NCBI RefSeq assembly: GCF_017313265.1
Contig: NZ_JAFLQZ010000002.1
Coordinates: 310,001 to 374,000, forward strand
DNA: 64,000 nucleotides
Source: Hymenobacter telluris
Lineage (GTDB): Bacteria; Bacteroidota; Bacteroidia; Cytophagales; Hymenobacteraceae
Direction: 5' to 3'
The translations under genes and the position numbers were made by a program. This document shows, piece by piece, positions 1 to 9,185 of this stretch (positions within the stretch are counted from its first letter, which is position 1; every line of letters starts with the position of its first letter). The notes beneath the pieces were generated by a model, which was not told where the DNA came from, did not search any database, and saw only the letters and a list, made by a program, of their open reading frames with translations.

Positions 1-83
1 CCCAAGACAACCTGGCCAACATCGATAAGCGTACCCTCAAAGCAGTAGGCCAAACCGTGTTGCAGACGATTTACGGGGAGTAG
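1..83 (+). CDS. C-terminal end of a truncated gene, probably M28-family peptidase
   Basis: An open frame runs in from the window edge (in frame from base 3) and stops at TAG 81-83. The 26 visible residues contain DNLANIDKRTLKAVGQTVL. This resembles the end of Bacteroidota M28 zinc aminopeptidases, where a His-Thr-x-x-Asp-Asn segment is followed by a helix of this kind. The catalytic domain lies outside the window, so the family call is an inference from a short tail. The next gene begins 172 bases downstream with no visible terminator between. Confidence 0.4.
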   Translation, partial: QDNLANIDKRTLKAVGQTVLQTIYGE

Positions 84-255
84 CTAATGTGCAGGCAATA
101 AGCTTATTGAGTCGGCCTCGGGCAGGGGAGTGGCTTGTGCGCTGCGCCTGCTGAACCCGGCCCATACCCCAGCGAGTAGCAGCGGCGTACTAGCCAGTAG
201 ATTGCGAGAAGCGGCCGGAAAACCGTAGCTTACCCGTAACTACCCGTATGCTTAT

Positions 256-1326
256 ATGATTAATGCCTCCTTCGAGGGCACTTTATATCTGTCCTCCCTG
301 AATCTGCGGTTACCCATCCAGCGCAGCTATTACCAGTGGCAGCAGCAGCAAGACCACCGGGGCCGGCCCAGCAGCAAAGTGCGGTTCGGTTCCTTGCTGA
401 TTGAGGTGCTGGCTAATCAAGCACAGCTTGCCGAACTCTCGCAGGCCGCCTCCGACCCGTACGTGGTGCTGGATGGCCACGCAGCCTACCAGCGCACCGA
501 CGGGCAAGGTACCTTTATCAACGTCTGGTTTCGGGAGGCCAGCCTGCACCGCTTCACCGAATATTTTGATGCCACCGGCACCAACGGCACCGAGCCCAGC
601 TGGGTGGTGCAGTTTGCCCTGGCCCCCCAGGAAATGGGCCGCGACAGTGGCGGCGCCGGCGAGTTTGTAATGCCAGCCCCCGGCACGCACGGCCTGCCAG
701 TAGCAGTTGCAACTGCGGCAAGTGCCTTGATGCAGAAGTTGCCCGTAACGGATGTTGAGTTGTTGTTCAGCAACAATACGCTCATTGAAATTCGCAATCA
801 GATAGCATCAGGCACAATAAAGAGGGAGTATCCTGATCTTATTTCGGCGGAAGAGCAGGCAGTTATTGCCTTCTATACCACTGGGGAAGGGTACAGAAAC
901 TTCAATCTGGCTTTAAGGGGTGAACAGCCGATGACACCATTTTTCACGGCTCAGGAAAAAGTATTGAATGCGGCACTTGATAAGCTCCCTAAATTTCAGG
1001 AGTGGGTGGTAAGAGGCACCGGGCAGTCGGAGGTTGACAGATTTAAAAACGCGGAAGTAGGCGACGTACTAGAATATGAAAACTTTGTTTCCAGTAGCCT
1101 GGAAGAAGTTATAGCGGATGATTTTATGTACCGTAAACAAGGTGAATATGTATTAAGAATAAAATCGAAAACCGGCGTAAATATCACCGAAATGTCTATG
1201 GCAAAAGCAGAAGATGAAGTGTTATTTAAATCGAAAAAATCATTCAAAGTAACCGCAAAAAGCTACAGACCCAGATTTACGGAAGACGACCCGCTTGTAA
1301 AGGAAATTTACCTCGAAGAGGTGTAA
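256..1326 (+). CDS. tssD: TssD (Hcp-like) type VI secretion tube protein fused to an ADP-ribosyltransferase toxin
   Basis: The 356-residue protein has two parts. Residues 1-130 resemble the Bacteroidota T6SS tube protein TssD: an early GRPSSKVRFG strand, a later TEYFDATGTNG strand and a final QFALAP strand. A Gly/Pro-rich linker follows (about 131-150). Residues 195-356 look like an R-S-E class ADP-ribosyltransferase: a helix with FYTTGEGYRNFN, Arg253 in VVRG, Ser279-Ser281 in FVSSS (STS-like motif), and Glu319-x-Glu321 just before VLF. ExE is the pattern of arginine-modifying enzymes in this class. Known 'evolved' Hcp proteins carry toxins into neighbouring cells, so an anti-bacterial or anti-host effector is inferred. 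The toxin half is visibly AT-richer than the tube half. No other T6SS gene is present. The start is the ATG at 256; an upstream ATG at 248 runs into a stop at once. Confidence 0.82.
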   Translation: MINASFEGTLYLSSLNLRLPIQRSYYQWQQQQDHRGRPSSKVRFGSLLIEVLANQAQLAELSQAASDPYVVLDGHAAYQRTDGQGTFINVWFREASLHRFTEYFDATGTNGTEPSWVVQFALAPQEMGRDSGGAGEFVMPAPGTHGLPVAVATAASALMQKLPVTDVELLFSNNTLIEIRNQIASGTIKREYPDLISAEEQAVIAFYTTGEGYRNFNLALRGEQPMTPFFTAQEKVLNAALDKLPKFQEWVVRGTGQSEVDRFKNAEVGDVLEYENFVSSSLEEVIADDFMYRKQGEYVLRIKSKTGVNITEMSMAKAEDEVLFKSKKSFKVTAKSYRPRFTEDDPLVKEIYLEEV

Positions 1327-1355
1327 CTCCGTTGCGTACTATAAAGAATAGATTC

Positions 1356-1892
1356 ATGTTTGATAGTAAAATAAAGCAGCTCGAATTGTTGACGGCGCAG
1401 TACGAGAAACTGCTGGCGCTGAGTGCCGCCCACGGAGCAGCGGAATCTGTAAACCAAGAAAAGTTTCTGCTCAAAAGGGTGCTGGATGAACTAACGTGGG
1501 ATAGTCTGGAGGATACCGTAAAGCAGGAAAAGCGCAAAGCAGCGGTAGTCTTGTTGGATAAGTGGAGCTACGAGGAGGGCAGTGCCGGGAATATAGCGTA
1601 TGAAAAAAGCGTAGTGGAATTATATGAGCGTATCGAAGCGCTATTAAGTGAACTGACGGAGGATACTACGTTTTCTATTCGGTTAAAAGCATTGCTGTTG
1701 ATAGAAAAATCATTTATCAATGAGCAAAAAGAATTTAGCAAGATGAGGCATATGGATTATTATATATGGTCTGAATTGTTTGCTGACAATCAGGCGAAAA
1801 TATATTATCCGCTTGAGCTTGCTGAGTTAAACGCTACGTTCAGAGAAATGTACCGTAACTGGCCGAAAAGGCCTTATAAGGATATTGCCTAG
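1356..1892 (+). CDS. Candidate immunity protein for the TssD-ART toxin
   Basis: This 178-residue protein starts at the ATG at 1356, 29 bases after the toxin stop; the frame also opens from a TTG at 1332. I recognise no named family. It has no signal peptide or membrane segment. It appears almost wholly alpha-helical, with many Glu and Lys residues and long Leu-rich stretches, and it is AT-rich like the toxin domain before it. Position, size, matching composition and soluble nature fit the cytoplasmic immunity protein that normally follows a T6SS toxin. That role is inference from context only. The gene ends before the convergent ldcA-type gene at 1927. Confidence 0.6.
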   Translation: MFDSKIKQLELLTAQYEKLLALSAAHGAAESVNQEKFLLKRVLDELTWDSLEDTVKQEKRKAAVVLLDKWSYEEGSAGNIAYEKSVVELYERIEALLSELTEDTTFSIRLKALLLIEKSFINEQKEFSKMRHMDYYIWSELFADNQAKIYYPLELAELNATFREMYRNWPKRPYKDIA

Positions 1893-1926
1893 GAGCCGCA
1901 ACGGGTACAAGCGCAAGGGCCTGCTG

Positions 1927-2832
1927 CTATGCATACGTTAGCCGGGCGCCTTGCGCATCCACTACCAAATGCGCTTCACGGCCGCAAATCAGGGCCATGT
2001 TCTGGGGTTCGTGTCCGACAGGGAAGTTGTGGGCCACCGGAAAATCGTACTTGTTGGCGTAGTGCTGAATGATTTCGTTGGGCGTCTGGCCGTAGGGCAC
2101 GGTATTGTCCTGGGGGTTGCTGAAATGGCCCACCAGCAGCCCGGCCAGGTGGCGCAGCTTGCCGGTACGCTCCAGGTGCACCATCATCCGGTCAATGGCA
2201 TAGAGGTACTCGTCGATATCCTCGATGAACAGAATGCGGCCAGCCGTGGGCACATCGGAAGCAGTGCCGGTCAAAGTCTGGAGTAAGCTAAGGTTGCCGC
2301 CTACTAGCTCACCCGTGGCCGTGCCGAAGCGGTTGAGTTGGTGCGGCGCTACCTGGTAGGCCACTGGCTCACCGAACAGCGCCCGGCGCAAGCTCTCCAC
2401 CGATTCTTCGGCACCCTCCTGGTGAAACAGCAGCGGCATCACGCCGTGAATGCTCTGGTGGCCCAGCGCCAGCAAATGGCAGTTGAGAGTGGTAATATCA
2501 GAGAAGCCAGCCACCCATTTGGGGTCTTGCTGAAAGCGCGAAAAATCGAGCTGGTCGATGATGCGGGTGGTGCCGTAGCCGCCGCGGGCGCACAGCAGCG
2601 CCCGGATGGCAGGGTTGTCGAGCTGCAACTGAATGTCGCGCCGGCGCAGTTCATCGTCGCCGCCGAACTGGTGATGCGCCACGTTGGTACTTTCACCCAG
2701 CACCACGCGCAGGCCCCAGCTTTCCAGCAGCGCCACGGCGGCGGCCAACTCCTCGTGTGAGGCTTTGCGGGCAGGACACACAATGGCTACTTGGTCGCCG
2801 GAGCGAAGCGGAGCGGGAGCAGTGGTAAGCAT
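1927..2832 (-). CDS. ldcA: LD-carboxypeptidase (peptidase family S66)
   Basis: The 301-residue protein matches the S66 family, which removes the terminal D-alanine from murein tetrapeptides during cell-wall recycling in the cytoplasm. The catalytic triad can be placed: Ser111 in GFSDIT, Glu204 in LFIED and His274 in VGHEPQN. ARGGYGTTRIID (82-93) is the conserved glycine-rich segment before the nucleophile. Length is normal for the family and no signal peptide is present. The start is ATG at 2832. The promoter region carries a 9-base inverted repeat overlapping a TAAGTTTG -7 element (2855-2862), described separately. The gene converges on the toxin/immunity pair and shows no link to it. Confidence 0.9.
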   Translation of the reverse strand: MLTTAPAPLRSGDQVAIVCPARKASHEELAAAVALLESWGLRVVLGESTNVAHHQFGGDDELRRRDIQLQLDNPAIRALLCARGGYGTTRIIDQLDFSRFQQDPKWVAGFSDITTLNCHLLALGHQSIHGVMPLLFHQEGAEESVESLRRALFGEPVAYQVAPHQLNRFGTATGELVGGNLSLLQTLTGTASDVPTAGRILFIEDIDEYLYAIDRMMVHLERTGKLRHLAGLLVGHFSNPQDNTVPYGQTPNEIIQHYANKYDFPVAHNFPVGHEPQNMALICGREAHLVVDAQGARLTYA

Positions 2833-2846
2833 ATAGCAGAAGTTCA

Positions 2847-2871
2847 GTTAGCCGCAAACTTAGCGGCTAAC
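2847..2871 (-). promoter_or_regulatory. Inverted repeat over a -7 element upstream of ldcA
   Basis: GTTAGCCGC (2847-2855) and GCGGCTAAC (2863-2871) are perfect inverted repeats separated by 7 bases. On the minus strand the centre reads TAAGTTTG, matching the Bacteroidota -7 consensus TAnnTTTG. It lies 23 bases before the ldcA ATG. No TTG is seen at the -33 spacing. A repressor site over the -7 box or a 5' mRNA hairpin are both possible. Confidence 0.4.
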
Positions 2872-3029
2872 CGGAATATATTGTTTTAGAAGCCCAAAGC
2901 TACCCGTCGCGCAGGTAGGAAGTCGGGCCCTAACTGAATTGGCTCTGGTTGTTAAGCTGAAACGGAAACCAAACCGCCGGTTCAGAAATGGCGTTACACC
3001 TTCTTTACTTACTCTCAGAAACCTAGCGT

Positions 3030-4280
3030 ATGAAAAAACTCTTCCACCTGATACTGGCCACGGTGATGTTGCTGGCTGCCATGCCAGCGGCTCTTGCCCA
3101 AGTGGACACCACCGGGGGGCGGTACTACCGGCCTGTCTTCCCGAACGTTACCATCTCGCTGAACGTGGCGTATGGCTCGGCCGTCACGTTTTCGGGCACC
3201 ACCCAGCAGTTGCTGATGGACATCTATCAGCCCACCGGCGACACAGTGAGCCGCCGGCCGGTTATCATTTTCGCGCACCAAGGCGGCTTCGTGTCTGGTT
3301 CGCGCACGGATGCGTACATGGCCGACGTGTGTAGGCGTTTCGCTCAATTGGGCTACGTTACGGCTAGCATCGAGTACCGGCTAGGCTTCAATCTTACGGG
3401 CCTGGCTCAACCCCGCGACACGCCGGAAGTGGCCCGCGCCGCCATCCGGGGCATGCAGGATATGCGGGCTGCCGTGCGCTTTTTCCGGCGCGATGCTGCC
3501 ACCACCCGCCAGTACAAGGTGAATCCACGCTACATTGTGGTGGGCGGCTCGTCGGCGGGCGGCTTCATGGCGCTGGAAGTCGGCTACCTTGATAAGGCCA
3601 GCGAAGTGCCCGCTTACGTAGATATTACGGCGTTGGGCGGCATAGAAGGCAACAGCGGCAACCCCGGTTACAGCAGCGCCGTGCTAGCCGTGCTCAACCT
3701 AAGCGGCGCCACTGAAAGTGCCACTATCATCGAGCCGGGCAACGTGCCGCTGTGCAGCGTGCACGGCACCGCCGACAACGTAGTGCCGTATTTGAAAGGC
3801 CGCGTGGGCTCATTGCTGCCGCCCAAATACGTGGTGGGCAGCGGCCTACTCAACCCGCGCGCCACGGCCGTAGGCATCCGCAACGAATTGCGCACGTTCC
3901 GGAACGCCGGCCACATCCCGTTTGAAGGTGCCAACACCAACGGCCAAGCCTATGCCGATACCACGTTCCGCACCATCCGCGACTTTCTGCGGCCTAGCCT
4001 GGGGCAACCCGGCACGGTGCTGAGTGCTACCGCCGCCGCTAGCCGGGCCGCTATGCTGCAAGCCTATCCCGTACCCGCCACCACCGAAATCCAACTAGCG
4101 GCACCAACCGGCACGCTATTCAAGCAACACACTGCGGAACTGCTGGATGCCACCGGCCGCATAGTGCGGCGCTTCCAGTGGGAGCAGGCCAACCAAACGC
4201 TGCCGCGGGAGAACCTGAAAGCGGGACTGTACTTCCTGCGCAGTCCCAACCAGCCGCCTCTTCGGGTGGTGTTTGAGTAG
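3030..4280 (+). CDS. Secreted alpha/beta hydrolase (carboxylesterase-like) with T9SS sorting domain
   Basis: The 416-residue protein begins with a signal peptide (about residues 1-23, ending ALAQ). Residues 40-325 form an alpha/beta hydrolase: oxyanion motif HQGG at 83-86, nucleophile Ser175 in GGSSAGG, probable acid Asp249 in HGTADN and His295 in NAGHIP. This is the layout of BD-FAE/carboxylesterase-type esterases. The last 75 residues (YPVPATTEIQL to the end) form a T9SS type A sorting domain, so the enzyme should cross the outer membrane and be released or anchored at the surface. The substrate is unknown. It is transcribed alone and ends at a strong hairpin terminator shared with the convergent hom gene. 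Confidence 0.83.
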   Translation: MKKLFHLILATVMLLAAMPAALAQVDTTGGRYYRPVFPNVTISLNVAYGSAVTFSGTTQQLLMDIYQPTGDTVSRRPVIIFAHQGGFVSGSRTDAYMADVCRRFAQLGYVTASIEYRLGFNLTGLAQPRDTPEVARAAIRGMQDMRAAVRFFRRDAATTRQYKVNPRYIVVGGSSAGGFMALEVGYLDKASEVPAYVDITALGGIEGNSGNPGYSSAVLAVLNLSGATESATIIEPGNVPLCSVHGTADNVVPYLKGRVGSLLPPKYVVGSGLLNPRATAVGIRNELRTFRNAGHIPFEGANTNGQAYADTTFRTIRDFLRPSLGQPGTVLSATAAASRAAMLQAYPVPATTEIQLAAPTGTLFKQHTAELLDATGRIVRRFQWEQANQTLPRENLKAGLYFLRSPNQPPLRVVFE

Positions 4281-4295
4281 AAATTGCAGCTTGGG

Positions 4296-4358
4296 TTAAA
4301 CCAGAAAAGACGAACGAGTTTGGGGCAGCCCCGAACTCGTTCGTCTTTTCTGGTTTAA
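4296..4358. terminator. Long bidirectional hairpin terminator
   Basis: Arms 4296-4325 and 4329-4358 pair over 30 positions with one T-G wobble and a 3-base loop. It lies between convergent genes (esterase on plus, hom on minus). The A-rich and T-rich stretches within the stem suit termination in both directions. Confidence 0.85.
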
Positions 4359-4382
4359 TAGACCTTCGTCTGCTCCTGACAA

Positions 4383-5621
4383 CTATAAGCTTTCCTCTAG
4401 CTCCAGTGCCGAAGTGGTGGCGGTGAGCGGCCGAACCGCACCGGTGCGCACCACAAAGGCCCCGAATTTCTGAATCAACTCCTTTACGCGCAGCAGGTTG
4501 GACAGGGCCACATAGCCCACCACGTAGCCATCTTCGTCGGCTTCCTCGGAAATTTCCGTGAAATCCAGCGCGTCAATCAGGCGGTCCTCATCGGTGCGCA
4601 GGTATATTTCCAGCTCCAAATCAGTAGCATACGTGGGGGAGGAGGTGGTGAGCTTGGGGTAATGGTAGGAATAGCCCTGCCGGATAGCCGCTAAGTCGGC
4701 TAGCACGGCCGAGCCGGTGGGGTGCCCACCCGCGCCCCGGCCCTGCAGGAACTGTTCCCCGGCAAAATCGGCCTCAATCAGCACGCCATTGAACTCGTGG
4801 TCAACCGAGTAAAGCGGCGACTCGGGCGCCACGAACAGCGGCGTTACCAGGGCCGTTACGCGGCCATCGGGCAGGCGCTGCAAGCCGGCCACCACCTTTA
4901 TCTTGCGGCCCAGCGTGGCGGCAAACGCAATGTCCACGGCATTAATCTGCTCGATGCCCAGGTTCAGCACTTCCTCGGGTTGCAGGAAGGTACCGTAGGC
5001 GTGGGCCGCCAGAATTACGGCCTTGCTGCGCGGATCGAAGGCGCCCATGTCCAGGGTTGGGTCGGTTTCGGCAAAGCCTTTGGCCTGTGCCTCGGCCAGG
5101 GCGGGCGCGTAGTCGGAGCCTTCCTCACCCATGCGCGTCAGCACGTAGTTGGAAGACCCGTTCAGAATGCCTGTTACGCTCCGCAAGGGCTCGGCGCCAA
5201 AGTAGGCGTCTAGCGTCCGGATGATGGGAATGCTGCCGCATACGGCCGCTTCGTAGAGCAGGGTGCCACCGGCCTGGCGCTGTAGCTGCACCAGTTCGGG
5301 CAAGTGGCGGGCCAGCATGGCTTTGTTGGCCGTAACCACCCGGCGGCCTTGGCGCAGGGCCTCGCTCACCAACCGAAACGCCTCAGCAGCGTCGTCGATT
5401 ACTTCCACTAACACATCCAGCGAAGGATCGTGCAATAAATCGTCGGCGTGAAAATCGAACTGGCTGAGGGGTAGGCTCCGGGGCTTGGTGGGGTTCTTCA
5501 CGGCAATGCGCGCCACTTCAAAGCCGGTTTCAGGACGCTGTTGCAGAATATCGTATAGGCCTTGTCCTACGCAGCCAAAACCAATCAGACCAATGCGTAG
5601 CGTTTGTTTATCAGTTGCCAT
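4383..5621 (-). CDS. hom: Homoserine dehydrogenase
   Basis: The enzyme reduces aspartate semialdehyde to homoserine with NAD(P)H in the cytoplasm. The 412-residue protein starts at the ATG at 5621 (MATDKQTLRIG); an upstream TTG at 5636 is less likely. A nucleotide-binding loop, GLIGFGCVGQG, sits at residues 11-21. VTANKAML and GSIPIIRTLDAYFG mark the dehydrogenase fold, and GILNGSSNYVLTRM is the family signature. The C-terminal 80 residues look like a small regulatory-type domain, but I cannot confirm an ACT fold. It is monofunctional, with no aspartokinase part. It is the last gene of the metY-metX-hom run, 78 bases after metX, and supplies the homoserine that MetX uses. Confidence 0.93.
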   Translation of the reverse strand: MATDKQTLRIGLIGFGCVGQGLYDILQQRPETGFEVARIAVKNPTKPRSLPLSQFDFHADDLLHDPSLDVLVEVIDDAAEAFRLVSEALRQGRRVVTANKAMLARHLPELVQLQRQAGGTLLYEAAVCGSIPIIRTLDAYFGAEPLRSVTGILNGSSNYVLTRMGEEGSDYAPALAEAQAKGFAETDPTLDMGAFDPRSKAVILAAHAYGTFLQPEEVLNLGIEQINAVDIAFAATLGRKIKVVAGLQRLPDGRVTALVTPLFVAPESPLYSVDHEFNGVLIEADFAGEQFLQGRGAGGHPTGSAVLADLAAIRQGYSYHYPKLTTSSPTYATDLELEIYLRTDEDRLIDALDFTEISEEADEDGYVVGYVALSNLLRVKELIQKFGAFVVRTGAVRPLTATTSALELEESL

Positions 5622-5699
5622 AAAAGGAAAGCGCAAAAAGAAAGCAGCGACGGCGCAACAGGTGTAAGGAGGGGCGCCGCGCGGTCAGGGTGAAGAGTA

Positions 5700-6728
5700 T
5701 TAGGCGAAAGTGGTGGCGTGAAACCGTTCGAGCAGGTGCGTGATGTGCGCCGTTTCAATCAGGAATCCGTCGTGGCCGAAGCGGGAATCCATTTCGGCGT
5801 ACACGGCCCCCGGAATGTGGCGGGCCAGCAACTGCTGCTCGGCCGGCGGAAACAGCACATCGGAGGTGATGCCTACTACCAGCGTGCGGGCCTGCACGCG
5901 GCGCAATGCCGCTGCTACACCGCCTCGGCCCCGGCCCACATTGTGCGAGTCCATGGCTTTAGAGAGCACCACGTAGGTATAAGCGTTGAAGCGGGCCACC
6001 AGCTTGTCGCCTTGGTATTGCTGGTAGGCACTGGCCCGGAAATCGTCGATTTTTTCGTTGGTGGGCTCGGCCTGGGTGTCGGCGTAGGCGCCGTAGCTGC
6101 GGTAGCTGAGCAAAGCCACCGCCCGCGCCGCCCGCAACCCCGCCGCCCCACCTTCGGGCGTAGCTTGGTGGTAAGTAGGATCAGCAAAAACAGCCAGGCG
6201 CTGCGCCTCATTGAAGGCAATGCCCCACGGCGAGTGCTGCGCATTGGTAGCCAATAACACGAGGTTCTCGAACACAGTCGGCAATTGAATAGCCCATTCC
6301 AACGCCTGTTGGCCGCCCAGAGAGCCGCCAATCAGCGTGTGAACCTGCGTGATACCCAGGTGCTGCCGTAGCTCTTCGTGCGCCGCCACCATATCCCGAA
6401 TAGTAAGCAGCGGAAACTGCTGAAACCGGGGTGCTCCGGTTTCGGGTGCCGGCGACAGGGGGCTAGTGGAGCCGTAGCAGGAGCCCAGCACGTTGGCGCA
6501 TACCACAAACCAGTCGGCCGGGTCGAAGTAGCACTCCGGGCCAAACAGCCCCGGCCACCAGCTTTCCACGTCGGCATTGGCGGTGAGGGCGTGGCACACC
6601 CACACCACGTTGTCGCGGCTGGCATTAAGCGTACCGAAGGTGTGATAAGCCACTTCCACGCCGGTTAGTACCTCGCCGCTTTCCAGCGTCAGGGGTTCAG
6701 GAAGGAAGAAGCTTTGTAGGTCAGACAT
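5700..6728 (-). CDS. metX: Homoserine O-acetyltransferase
   Basis: MetX transfers acetyl from acetyl-CoA to homoserine, activating it for sulfhydrylation by MetY. The 342-residue protein starts at the ATG at 6728 (MSDLQSFF). It is an alpha/beta hydrolase-fold enzyme with nucleophile Ser136 in LIGGSLGG, Asp290 in GITSDVLF and His319 in SRFGHDGF. The family segment VCHALTANADVESWW is near residues 44-58. Whether it uses acetyl- or succinyl-CoA cannot be read from sequence with certainty; the partner MetY and the clade favour acetyl. The gene follows metY after 247 bases containing a terminator-like hairpin (6803-6846), so expression may be uneven across the operon. Confidence 0.92.
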   Translation of the reverse strand: MSDLQSFFLPEPLTLESGEVLTGVEVAYHTFGTLNASRDNVVWVCHALTANADVESWWPGLFGPECYFDPADWFVVCANVLGSCYGSTSPLSPAPETGAPRFQQFPLLTIRDMVAAHEELRQHLGITQVHTLIGGSLGGQQALEWAIQLPTVFENLVLLATNAQHSPWGIAFNEAQRLAVFADPTYHQATPEGGAAGLRAARAVALLSYRSYGAYADTQAEPTNEKIDDFRASAYQQYQGDKLVARFNAYTYVVLSKAMDSHNVGRGRGGVAAALRRVQARTLVVGITSDVLFPPAEQQLLARHIPGAVYAEMDSRFGHDGFLIETAHITHLLERFHATTFA

Positions 6729-6802
6729 TGGCTGGGTGATAGGTAACCGGTGAAAAGGTGGGCGCAAGCGTATTCTCAGTGCTCAGCACCCTGTTCACCT
6801 CA

Positions 6803-6846
6803 ATAAAAAATAGCCAACGGGCTGAGCCGGCGAACCAACTCAGCCC
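6803..6846 (-). terminator. Terminator-like hairpin between metY and metX
   Basis: On the minus strand GGGCTGAG (6846-6839) pairs with CTCAGCCC (6826-6819). Eight bases later comes a run of six T (6810-6805). The spacing from stem to T-run is longer than in a typical intrinsic terminator, so it could be a partial terminator or an mRNA-processing/stability hairpin. Confidence 0.35.
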
Positions 6847-6975
6847 GCGCTATTGTGGGATGGAAGAGGCGGCTCCCTCTCTCACAAAACAACCGCCTCG
6901 CCACCCACGCACTGCTTTTTCTACTGGAAGCCAACCCGGCTGCCCTCTCACAACCAGCCGGGTCTGCCCCACTGG

Positions 6976-8562
<1,587 letters not shown>

Positions 8563-8569
8563 TCAGCGG

Positions 8570-8728
8570 CTAACAACAGCAACAACAGGCGCCGAAACGG
8601 CAGCGCATTCGCATTCGGGCGGCCTCAGTGGCAGCAGGCGAAACACGGAAACCCATCGGCAAGGCGGTGCGCAGCGCGGCGACCGGGGCAGATGGGGTAA
8701 AGAAGGCGGAAAGCGAGTTGTTTTTCAT
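8570..8728 (-). CDS. Poly-cysteine leader peptide ORF downstream of the SAM riboswitch
   Basis: This 52-codon ORF starts at ATG 8728, ten bases after the 3' strand of riboswitch helix P1, and stops at TAG 8570-8572. It begins MKNNSLSAFFTPS and ends with MRMRCRFGACCCCC: the last five sense codons (8587-8573) are all Cys (TGT or TGC). A small hairpin (8557-8571) overlaps the stop codon. The peptide has no recognisable domain. Runs of codons for the pathway's amino acid at the end of a leader ORF are the hallmark of ribosome-mediated attenuation, and poly-Cys ORFs act as cysteine-responsive attenuators in mycobacteria. MetY consumes sulfide, so cysteine sensing would make sense. That the ORF is translated and regulatory is inference. 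Confidence 0.6.
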   Translation of the reverse strand: MKNNSLSAFFTPSAPVAALRTALPMGFRVSPAATEAARMRMRCRFGACCCCC

Positions 8729-8737
8729 GGTACTCAA

Positions 8738-8849
8738 CTTATCTCTCCCGCCGGCAAACACCGGAGCGGGCAGGAATTGGCACCTTTCGCATCAACGAAG
8801 GTTGCCAGTGGGTCACGGAGCCTGTTCTCTCGCCACTTCTGTATAAATC
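8738..8849 (-). ncRNA. SAM-I (S-box) riboswitch of the metY operon
   Basis: Read on the minus strand, the region holds the conserved SAM-I core: GTGACCCACTGGCAACC (8816-8800), then AGGTGCCAATTCCTGCC (8785-8769), a GC-rich hairpin, and GAGATAAG closing the domain (8745-8738). The TTTAT at the 5' end (near 8848-8844) can pair with ATAAG at the 3' end to form P1. SAM-I aptamers turn methionine genes down when S-adenosylmethionine is plentiful. No classic terminator follows P1 directly; instead a short ORF starts 10 bases on, so translational or Rho-type control is more likely than intrinsic termination here. Confidence 0.88.
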
Positions 8850-8895
8850 TGTGAAAACTGTCCCACCGTAAGCGGGGAGTACCGGACTGGTGATG

Positions 8896-8925
8896 CAAAT
8901 GTATAACCGGTTTTGATATTCGCAA
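8896..8925 (-). promoter_or_regulatory. Promoter of the met operon
   Basis: On the minus strand TTG (8925-8923) is followed after exactly 19 bases by TACATTTG (8903-8896). This is a full match to the Bacteroidota primary-sigma consensus TTG-N19-21-TAnnTTTG. Transcription would start near 8889, about 40 bases before the riboswitch. Confidence 0.75.
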
Positions 8926-9128
8926 TACTCTTGAAAAATATTTTTTGTTTCCTTCTGCTTTCGATAGACTGCTCTTGGTAGAAATATAAGGGTATTGAAT
9001 CAAGTTGATTTACAAGCTACTATGAAAGCAAAATGGTGGTGCCGCGGCTACTGCTAAGTTGCCGGATGGGCGTGAAGGCAGTACATCGGCTGGTATTGCC
9101 AAAGCTGCGCAAAAGAGTGAGAGTACGC

Positions 9129-9159
9129 AAAAAGCCGCTCCTGACAAGAAGCGGCTTTT
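9129..9159 (-). terminator. Terminator of the LysM gene
   Basis: AAAAGCCGCT (9130-9139) pairs with AGCGGCTTTT (9150-9159). On the minus strand the stem ends in a run of T. It lies 27 bases after the LysM stop codon. The stretch from here to the met promoter (9128-8926) holds no gene. Confidence 0.8.
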
Positions 9160-9185
9160 ATGAAATTTCCAGGAATTGGGAATTG

